9,321 nucleotides of DNA from Candidatus Aerophobota bacterium (GTDB taxonomy: Bacteria > Aerophobota > Aerophobia > Aerophobales > B3-G15): positions 1 to 9,321 of the forward strand of contig JAGGTG010000100.1 in NCBI GenBank assembly GCA_021163905.1, in the 5' to 3' direction. Below are positions 1 through 5,738 of this stretch, in pieces (the first letter of the stretch is position 1; each line of letters opens with the position of its first letter). Position numbers and translations under genes: made by a program. The notes under the pieces are model-generated. The model was not told where the DNA came from. It saw only the letters and a program-made list of their open reading frames with translations, and ran no database searches.

Positions 1-461
1 GCAGATATTAAAACAGGAACCATTCCTTTTTTGTCGCTTAAAAACCGATATGAAAAAAAGCCATTCTTTAAAGAGAAATCTATATATGGTCCCATTTCCC
101 ATTTAGCAGCCGCCTCTAACTTATCCTCCGGTATCTTTTTAATGCCCGAAGGAAGATTTATTTCGGTAGCAAGAAATTTTACCTGGTCAGTAACACAAAC
201 CGCATGTTTGGGGATATATTTGGTTACAATACTACTAATAGCCTGATTAATCCTATTTATATCATAGGTATTTGATTTTATATCCACTTCATGAGCAAAA
301 ACTATATTAATCCTATCACCCTTCCTTTTGACAATTACTGCCTCCAATTTACCCTTGCTGATATTAATAGAAATTACTCTTTTTGATAAAGCAGGAAGGT
401 TCTTTGACTTTTTTCTTAAGTTCTCCTGTACAGTCTTAAATTTTAATTTAGCTCTTCTCAT
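1..461 (-). CDS. PilM/GspL-like assembly protein, partial (3' end outside window)
   Basis: An ATG at 461-459 overlaps the preceding TGA as ATGA, and the frame stays open to the left edge, giving 153 residues. After a basic start (MRRAKLKFKTV), residues 27-45 read RVISINISKGKLEAVIVKR, aligning with the first phosphate-loop strand of PilM-type actin-like proteins (IGIDIGSxxIKAV), but with Asn for Asp and a Lys in the loop. Near residues 109-120 the sequence KLEAAAKWEMGP recalls the ELxxAIxWE helix typical of PilM. PilM and GspL are cytosolic or inner-membrane platform proteins that link the assembly ATPase to the pilus or secretion machine, which suits a gene placed right after pseudopilins. 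The family call rests on pattern only, and the C-terminal half is unseen. Confidence 0.65.
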   Translation of the reverse strand, partial: MRRAKLKFKTVQENLRKKSKNLPALSKRVISINISKGKLEAVIVKRKGDRINIVFAHEVDIKSNTYDINRINQAISSIVTKYIPKHAVCVTDQVKFLATEINLPSGIKKIPEDKLEAAAKWEMGPYIDFSLKNGFFSYRFLSDKKGMVPVLIS

Positions 462-1279
462 AACTCCACTTCAAAACTATCTTTATACTCTTTAGAAACC
501 AAAGTATAAGGAATATATAAAGCTTTTGTTTTATTAATAATGGTATTGTTGTCTTTTATATTTACTTTTCTTAAACCCACAGGAATAGATGAAAATGAAA
601 ATGTAGTCTCATTATCATTATTTCCCTCCACAAATACAGATTTTGTTTTATTATCTGATAATAACCCGCCTTTCTCAGGATATATAATTTCTGCGGTTAC
701 ATTTCCAGTATAGTTATCCGGAGAATTATTGATAAAGCAAATTGTCAATTCTACATCCCTTTTATAATAAAAATCCTCAATTATATCTTCTGCATAAGTG
801 CTATTGCCCCCTTCTTTTCCGTCGCTGCCCAGACTCTTTATATTTATCTTATTGCTGTCAAAGTGAACCTGCATCTCATTGCCCCACCCATCTATGAATT
901 TATTTCCTTCGGCATTTGCATTTAGATAATGGCTCCCGCGATAACCTGAGAAGAAATGTGTAGCGTTATCATAGCTCCAGTTTTTCCAGCCGGACGGCTT
1001 TTGAAGTAAATAAGAAATACAATTACCTGTTACATTATCCGGCTTTCCATAATCACTAATAAAGCCGCCGCAATTTTCTATATCCATATCAGCTCTAACA
1101 TTGACCATCTTCCCGAATAGTGCTTTTTTTATTTCTTCTATCCGCTGCAAAGTAATTTGGTATCTCCTGCTTTGTTTAGTCATAAGTCCTATCATAGAGG
1201 TGCACATCAATATAACTCCAGCAGCAATTCCTATCATAACAAGAGCCGCAAAGAGAACTGACCCGGTTTTATCTCTCAT
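458..1279 (-). CDS. Pseudopilin 3, GspG-related paralogue lacking the canonical prepilin motif
   Basis: This 273-residue protein starts at an ATG overlapping the previous stop (TAATG), with AGGA upstream. Its N-terminus is MRDKTG then a hydrophobic helix SVLFAALVMIGIAAGVIL: the Gly before the cleavage point is kept, but the FTLIE consensus and the Glu at +5 are absent. Loss of that Glu is a known trait of the tip pseudopilin GspK. The rest parallels pseudopilin 2: GYRGSHY (112-118), DGWGN (130-134), SLGSDGKEGG (149-158), then an extra beta-rich segment with SIPVGLR (231-237). It carries 11 sequons, nine N-x-T and two N-x-S. Its TGA overlaps the ATG of the PilM-like gene. A minor or tip position in the filament is inferred, not shown. 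Confidence 0.85.
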   Translation of the reverse strand: MRDKTGSVLFAALVMIGIAAGVILMCTSMIGLMTKQSRRYQITLQRIEEIKKALFGKMVNVRADMDIENCGGFISDYGKPDNVTGNCISYLLQKPSGWKNWSYDNATHFFSGYRGSHYLNANAEGNKFIDGWGNEMQVHFDSNKINIKSLGSDGKEGGNSTYAEDIIEDFYYKRDVELTICFINNSPDNYTGNVTAEIIYPEKGGLLSDNKTKSVFVEGNNDNETTFSFSSIPVGLRKVNIKDNNTIINKTKALYIPYTLVSKEYKDSFEVEL

Positions 1280-2019
1280 TATGTTCCTATTTCCCCTATG
1301 AAATTACCCGTAGGCTCAACAGTAAACACCATTGTATGACCAGTTGCATTATCATAAATACTTCTTACTCCAATTGGAATATTATCAAACCTAAAATAGT
1401 CACCACTATCAACAGTGCAGTTTTTAGATGTTACATTGCCTGATTCAGGATAGTTTATGACGACTATCGTTGTAGCATTGCCTACCATTCTTCCTATTAT
1501 CTCTCCCAAATATTGATTAGTGGTTATCGTTGTATTTATATCTTCATTATATCCCTCTCCACCCGGTTTTCCGTCTGCTCCCCAGCTTTCTATAGTCATA
1601 TTTCCACCCGTTTTAGAAAATTTAAGTGGATTTCCCCACCCATCTCTCAATTTACCATCTGGTGGTTTTTCAATATAAGGACCTCTCCAGCCCGCCCATA
1701 TTCGGGTTGAATTGTCATAATGCCAGGTTGGTTTGCTTCCCTTCTCCCAAAGGTCTGTTTGATTATCTGGTAAATTGCCCATATCCGATATATACCCCGT
1801 AAATATTCTTTGACCATTAACATAAACCTTCTCTTCACCTAAGATTGCTTGTTTTACCTGTTTCATAGTTTCTAAGGTTTGTTTAAAGCGTTTTTGTTCA
1901 TCCTGATATGCGAATATTCTGCTCATCATCACCACTAAAAGACCAATGATAACTATAACTACCAACAATTCTATAAGTGTAAAACCTTTATTAAGTTCAA
2001 TGTGGGATTTGTGTTGCAT
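1279..2019 (-). CDS. GspG-like pseudopilin 2 with C-terminal beta domain, sequon-rich
   Basis: From the ATG at 2019 this is 246 residues; a TTG at 2028 would add three. The ATG has GGAG only 3 nt upstream, so the choice is uncertain. The leader ends in NKG and is followed by FTLIELLVVIVIIG, a canonical class III signal with Glu at +5 (cleavage after G12). The GspG-like fold shows GWRGPY (110-115), DGWGN (126-130) and WGADGKPGG (146-154), the last matching the calcium-site region of GspG. After about residue 172 comes an extra segment rich in beta strands with NIPIGVR (213-219), also found in pseudopilin 3. It has eight N-x-T sequons. It overlaps pseudopilin 1 by 23 nt and its TAA shares a base with the next ATG, so translation is probably coupled. 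Confidence 0.9.
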   Translation of the reverse strand: MQHKSHIELNKGFTLIELLVVIVIIGLLVVMMSRIFAYQDEQKRFKQTLETMKQVKQAILGEEKVYVNGQRIFTGYISDMGNLPDNQTDLWEKGSKPTWHYDNSTRIWAGWRGPYIEKPPDGKLRDGWGNPLKFSKTGGNMTIESWGADGKPGGEGYNEDINTTITTNQYLGEIIGRMVGNATTIVVINYPESGNVTSKNCTVDSGDYFRFDNIPIGVRSIYDNATGHTMVFTVEPTGNFIGEIGT

Positions 2020-2614
2020 TTGCTCCAAAAATCCACATTACAATATCATCATCTTCTGTTTCATTATCTGCACCGCAACTTACAATGCGGGCTTGAGTTT
2101 TGTTCTGCCCGCCCAATATACGATAGTAATTACCCCAAGCATCTGCAATTAAAGGATAATAGGTATCGTTGCCTGCATCATAATATCTTACATCCGGTTC
2201 CATATACGGTCCTCGCCATCCCTTTTCTGTCCACCTGTTCCAATGGAGTAGTTCTCTTACCTTTGTGTCGTTGCCAATTTTATTCCTCAAAAACTTACAC
2301 ATCTCTATACAATCACTACTACCGGTGCAGTTGCCACCAGTAATATTGCCCGTTCCATCATTCACCAAACATAAATATCTGGTGGCATATTGTGGTGTAG
2401 CATTGTCCTCAGGGATAAGCCCTAAATCTAAATAGAAACCCTCCCTTATTGCTTCTTTTATATTCTTCATCTCATTTAATGTGGTTTTTATCTTTGCTTC
2501 ACCTACTAACTTTCCCCCTATACGAAGAGATGCTATTGTCACTAGAAAACCAATGATGGCGATAACAGCAAGTAATTCTAATAATGTAAACCCAGAATTA
2601 TCTTTACCTAACAC
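1997..2614 (-). CDS. GspG-like pseudopilin 1, sequon-rich
   Basis: This 205-residue protein has a short leader MLGKDNSG followed by FTLLELLAVIAIIG, the classic prepilin peptidase site with cleavage after G8 and the conserved Glu at +5 of the mature protein. A single N-terminal hydrophobic helix runs to about residue 30. The globular part carries GWRGPY (132-137), DAWGN (158-162) and SCGADNE (179-185), echoing the WGNPY and LGADG elements of GspG major pseudopilins. It is longer than a typical GspG (about 140 residues), with an inserted cysteine-bearing loop (C82, C96, C102, C106). Eight N-x-T sequons are present and no N-x-S. Start is GTG. The next pseudopilin begins inside its 3' end. It probably sits in the inner membrane and joins a type II secretion or type IV pilus-like filament. 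Confidence 0.9.
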   Translation of the reverse strand: MLGKDNSGFTLLELLAVIAIIGFLVTIASLRIGGKLVGEAKIKTTLNEMKNIKEAIREGFYLDLGLIPEDNATPQYATRYLCLVNDGTGNITGGNCTGSSDCIEMCKFLRNKIGNDTKVRELLHWNRWTEKGWRGPYMEPDVRYYDAGNDTYYPLIADAWGNYYRILGGQNKTQARIVSCGADNETEDDDIVMWIFGANATQIPH

Positions 2615-2623
2615 AGTTTTAAG

Positions 2624-2628
2624 CTCCC
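2624..2628 (-). promoter_or_regulatory. Ribosome binding site supporting the GTG start at 2614
   Basis: GGGAG sits 9 nt before the GTG codon. Upstream in the same frame there is a TAG stop and no ATG, so this site decides the GTG start of the first pseudopilin. Confidence 0.65.
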
Positions 2629-2654
2629 GCGAATTAGCACAAACTAACTTTTTA

Positions 2655-2682
2655 AAGATAAACTAATTCAATATAATGTAAA
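2655..2682 (-). promoter_or_regulatory. Possible sigma70-type promoter for the pseudopilin operon
   Basis: On the minus strand TTTACA (2682-2677, five of six matches to the -35 consensus) is followed after 16 nt by TATCTT (2660-2655, four of six matches to the -10 consensus). It lies about 40-70 nt upstream of the GTG start at 2614, in the only sizeable gap before the operon (2615-2795). The background is AT-rich, so such matches arise easily by chance. Confidence 0.3.
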
Positions 2683-2703
2683 TCCCTCATAAGTTTTATT
2701 TCT

Positions 2704-2730
2704 TATCATACAATAGACTTAATACTAAAG
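2704..2730. repeat. 27-bp direct repeat, copy 1 (between the ABC gene and the pseudopilin operon)
   Basis: It matches 5701-5727 at 25 of 27 positions in the same orientation. It lies 65 nt past the ABC stop and about 90 nt upstream of the first pseudopilin start. The imperfect palindrome CTTnAnnnTnAAG is at 2718-2730 on the minus strand. The two copies are about 3.0 kb apart and enclose exactly the PP-loop and ABC genes. Confidence 0.85.
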
Positions 2731-2752
2731 GCTAATATTCTCTTTACTTTTC

Positions 2753-2779
2753 CTCTGTGTGCTCTGTGACCTCCGTGAG
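2753..2779. repeat. Three tandem 9-bp units of CTCTGTG type
   Basis: Units are CTCTGTGTG (2753-2761), CTCTGTGAC (2762-2770) and CTCCGTGAG (2771-2779), starting 17 nt beyond the ABC stop codon. Similar CTCTGTG-rich strings are, from general recollection, common between genes in many environmental bacterial genomes. No coding role is seen. Confidence 0.7.
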
Positions 2780-2795
2780 AAAAATCTTTTTATTT

Positions 2796-4548
2796 TCATC
2801 TTTCTTGAAGAGTTCCAAATTTCCATCCCTTCGCTTTCATCTGTTCGTTCCACATACGGTAATACAATCCTTTTTTCTTTAATAATTCCTCATGCTTCCC
2901 CTTTTCAACGATTCTTCCATCGTCAATAACGAGTATCTGATCAGCCTTCACTATTGTCCATAAGCGATGTGCGATAACAACAAGCGTCTTTGATTTTACA
3001 AGTTCGTTGATGGCCTCTTGAATCAGTCTTTCATTCTCGGGGTCAAGGGATGCCGTTGCTTCATCCAAGATCACGATAGGTGCATCCTTCCATATGGCAC
3101 GGGCGATGGATATACGTTGTCTCTCTCCACCGGATAGGGTTGCTCCACTCTCTCCAATAATGGTGTCGTATCCATCGGGCAGTTTCTCAATAAACTCATG
3201 ACAATGCGCAATTTTCGCAGCTCGAATAATATCTTTTTCTCTAACATTCTTCATGCCCATTCTTATATTCTCATACACCGTATCGCTGAACATATATGCA
3301 TCCTGAAAGGCAAAACCTATCGTGTTCATCAATTCCCCTAAGGGAACATCTTTAATATTCACTCCTCCAATGAGAATCTCTCCTTTATCAATATCCCACA
3401 TACGTGGGAGTAACTGAGCAATAGTGGTCTTACCGGCACCGCTTGGACCAACGAGTGCTGTAACAGTTCCTTCCTTTACTTTAAAACTTATATCGTGTAA
3501 CACTTCTTTCTCTCCGTATGAAAAACTTACATTTTTAAACTCAATATCATAATTCTCAGAAATTTTTGGTGTATCTGGAACAGGGATTTCTGGTTCAGAA
3601 AAAATTTTATCTATGCGACTAACACCCTCATTGATTCTGCTTAAAAGGCTGCCCATTGATGCAAGCTTTACAAGTGGTATCATATATCCTGAGCCAAGCA
3701 TAAGGCATAGTAACAAGGCAGGAAGGTCTATGGTTCCTTTCAGATAAAACCATGTGCCAAACGGCAAAAGGAAAAACAAAGAGATACCTGTAATAACCCT
3801 GAACGCCGCCCAGGGGGGTGTCCCTTTTTTTGCCCAGACAACGGTAAAATCCCTATATGCATAAACGGAATCCTTAAACCGGGAAAATGATGTGGCTGTC
3901 TGGTTGAATATTTTAACAACAGGCATACCTCTGATATATTCAACGATGGTTGCATTCATCTTTTCCAATGAATCATGATATTTTCTTATCAATTTTTTGT
4001 ACTCAGGACCGCCAATCATTATCATAAATAAAAGTGCCGCAATAGGAAATGGTATTAAAGCGACCAGTGCCATACGCCAGTCAACAAAGAAAAGATAAGC
4101 GATCGTTATTATCGGTAAGCTAATTCCTTCCACTGTATCTCGGATATGGTGTGCAATAAAGAGTTCTATATTCTCTACATCTTCTGAAAGTATCTTTTTT
4201 ATTTTCCCCACTTGTCTTTCTTGTAAAATAGCCCAGGTTCGTTCTAAGTCCATAAAGGATGTCAAATGCGGCAAGGTGGGCAAGTAAGTTGGAAAGATAG
4301 CCAAAGACAAGACGTGCAAGGACAGCCAGAACGGTGATCCATGCCAGTTTCCATACATAGCCATAATCCTGCGGGCCAAAGGAAGGATCCAGCAGTTTAA
4401 CCAATATCAAATAAATAAAGATAAAAGGCACTAAACTTAAACACGCACTTATAACGGCTAAGGAACCGGATATAATTAGCTTTCCTTTCTTCTGACCTGC
4501 TATCTCTAGAAGTCTTGAAAACTCTTTACTCTTGGTTTCACCCGCCAT
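2796..4548 (-). pseudogene. ABC exporter-fold half transporter (YbtP/IrtA-like), interrupted by a one-base frameshift
   Basis: Two overlapping reading frames encode one transporter: 4548-4120 gives the N-terminal membrane part and 4379-2796 continues it. The shift falls at 4195-4209. Removing one base from the GGGG or AAAAAA run joins TSG to KIKKILSEDVENIE and gives 583 residues, the usual size of a half transporter. In joined numbering the protein has a six-helix membrane domain (about 20-290), Walker A GPSGAGKT (367-374), Q-loop Q415, signature LSGGE (471-475), Walker B VILDE (492-496) and H-loop H527. The segment IELFIAHHI and the overall look recall the YbtP/IrtA group, which often work as pairs; only one half is present here. 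The ATG at 4548 has an AAGAAGGGG ribosome site. Between LRT and LGYF about 11 residues seem missing from the first intracellular loop, judged from memory of the family. It may be a real lesion or a sequencing error; the ATPase motifs show no decay. Confidence 0.85.
4195..4209 (-). other. Frameshift site in the ABC transporter gene (homopolymer runs)
   Basis: On the coding strand the site reads GGGG (4209-4206), then AAAAT, then AAAAAA (4200-4195). The upstream frame ends in TSGENKKDTF and becomes unlike any transporter; the frame one base over starts making sense at KIKKILSED. Deleting one G gives TSGKIKKILSED, and deleting one A gives TSGENKKILSED. Either restores a full-length protein, so the fault is one extra base within these 15 positions. 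Confidence 0.85.
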
Positions 4549-4576
4549 TTTTATATACCCCTTCTTATTTTTCGTT

Positions 4577-5650
4577 CTATTTTCTGATGAGACGATTTTT
4601 ATCCATCTTTAACGGCAATTTATCAATTATTCCCAATTCTGTTGCTAACTTTTCTATTTCCTTATAATCTATTATCATATGGTTGTAGAAATCCTTGAGC
4701 TCATCCCGACTCAATTCGCCACTTCTTACCTGTTCGCTAAGTTCAAAATCTATATAGCTATTGGTATGATTGATTAGGGCCAGATAATACCAGAGCTTAC
4801 TTAGCTTACAGCCAGAAACTAAATATGCTGAGGAAAAATGTTTCATGGGAGTCCAACCCAATTCTTTACGCACGGTCTTTATCATTTCCGTAGGCCGATA
4901 CGGAAAATATTGAAATGGAAATATCAGCTCAACCTCCCGAGGACAAAGAGCTTCAGGAAAGAGTGGAAGTGGTGGTATTCCATACCTTCGTTTCCAGGCA
5001 ATGCTGGCTTTACGCGTTTGCTCGCTAATAAGCCCCTTTATAAACCTCTGACGCATCAGATCCGTTGTGTCAATTACATAATTTTCACCTAACCCCATTA
5101 TCTGATTAGGATTGTGACCCGCAAAAACTGTAGGAATTTTAAAGGCCTTAGCAAATTCAGAAGCCGTGCGAAGAAAAAAACGGCCGCAAAACATGCAGAC
5201 CTGTCCAAAGTCGGGCTGAACAATTGTTTTCTCTGTAAACAAAAAGTGGTAATATTTCTTCATCAATTCAGGGTCCTGTCGATATATGACATAGGGTAAT
5301 TTCAATTTGTTGGCAATACTTTTAGCATTTTCAAATGTCTCTGGATATTCATAGTTGATATCAATAATGAATCCCAGAAGGCTTAAATGGTATTTCCTTT
5401 TTAGCATATAGGATAGATATGCACTATCTTTACCACCACTAAGCATAATGAGACCGTCATAGTGGTATTGTCCCTGGATACTTTTTATCTTTTTCTCAAA
5501 TATATTTCTGAGCCTATCCCATGGGGGATGTTTTTTTTCCTGGTGTTTCTTGCACAGGTTGCAAATTCCATCTTTGTCAATAATAACATGGTGGAAAGAA
5601 TCTTCCTGAAGAAGGCATCTAAGACACCTATTATCCGTATATCCAAACAT
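4577..5650 (-). CDS. PP-loop ATP pyrophosphatase, N-acetyl sugar amidotransferase-like (WbpG/PseA type)
   Basis: This 357-residue protein has the PP-loop signature MLSGGKDSAYL, with SGGKDS at 71-76; such enzymes adenylate a substrate before transferring nitrogen or sulfur. The N-terminus has paired cysteines (C9/C12 and C30/C33, the latter in a DKDGICNLC context), as in sugar amidotransferases of the WbpG/PseA group, which make acetamidino sugars for surface glycans. The C-terminal stretch with EQVRSGELSRDEL (306-318) also resembles that family. A third pair, C152/C155 in VCMFCGR, suggests another metal or Fe-S site. The ATG at 5650 directly follows an in-frame TAG, so it is the earliest possible start. 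The ABC gene begins 28 nt downstream, implying an operon. WbpG-type enzymes usually work with HisH/HisF-like partners, and none lies in this window. A thiolation or RNA-modification PP-loop enzyme remains an alternative. Confidence 0.75.
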   Translation of the reverse strand: MFGYTDNRCLRCLLQEDSFHHVIIDKDGICNLCKKHQEKKHPPWDRLRNIFEKKIKSIQGQYHYDGLIMLSGGKDSAYLSYMLKRKYHLSLLGFIIDINYEYPETFENAKSIANKLKLPYVIYRQDPELMKKYYHFLFTEKTIVQPDFGQVCMFCGRFFLRTASEFAKAFKIPTVFAGHNPNQIMGLGENYVIDTTDLMRQRFIKGLISEQTRKASIAWKRRYGIPPLPLFPEALCPREVELIFPFQYFPYRPTEMIKTVRKELGWTPMKHFSSAYLVSGCKLSKLWYYLALINHTNSYIDFELSEQVRSGELSRDELKDFYNHMIIDYKEIEKLATELGIIDKLPLKMDKNRLIRK

Positions 5651-5700
5651 CTAAAACACTTCTTAGACACGCCTTAATTTAACCACTCAGCTTCCCCTTT

Positions 5701-5727
5701 TAGCATGCAATAGACTTAATACTAAAG
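5701..5727. repeat. 27-bp direct repeat, copy 2 (between feoB and the PP-loop gene)
   Basis: It matches 2704-2730 at 25 of 27 positions, with 20 bases in a row identical (5708-5727). It begins 12 nt beyond the feoB stop and ends 51 nt before the PP-loop start codon. Read on the minus strand, it contains an imperfect palindrome of the form CTTnAnnnTnAAG (5715-5727), which could suit a dimeric regulator. It may be a shared operator, a cassette boundary or a dispersed genomic repeat; the sequence alone does not decide. Confidence 0.85.
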
Positions 5728-5738
5728 TTCAATGTCTA

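Noticed and set aside
31..246. Plus-strand frame of 71 residues at the left edge
   Set aside because: It lies opposite the PilM-like gene, which has an ATGA junction with the pseudopilin operon and a family-like protein; the plus frame shows no recognisable motif.
2002..2343. Plus-strand frame of 113 residues
   Set aside because: It is antisense to pseudopilin 1, whose conserved motifs span the same bases.
2780..2800. Possible terminator after the ABC gene
   Set aside because: The AAAAAGATTTTT symmetry has only a two-base centre and no GC stem, so it would not form a usable hairpin.
4195..4205. Programmed -1 ribosomal frameshift at an A_AAA_AAG-like run
   Set aside because: Joining the two parts needs a +1 shift, and the heptamer is out of phase with the upstream frame, so -1 slippage would not produce the transporter.
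4210..4379. N-terminal 55 or so residues of the frame beginning at 4379
   Set aside because: This stretch reads an alternative frame of the real membrane domain encoded from 4548; it becomes transporter-like only after the frameshift site.
5485..5670. Minus-strand 61-residue frame overlapping the start of the PP-loop gene
   Set aside because: It is a different frame over the cysteine-rich N-terminus of the PP-loop protein and has no motif of its own.
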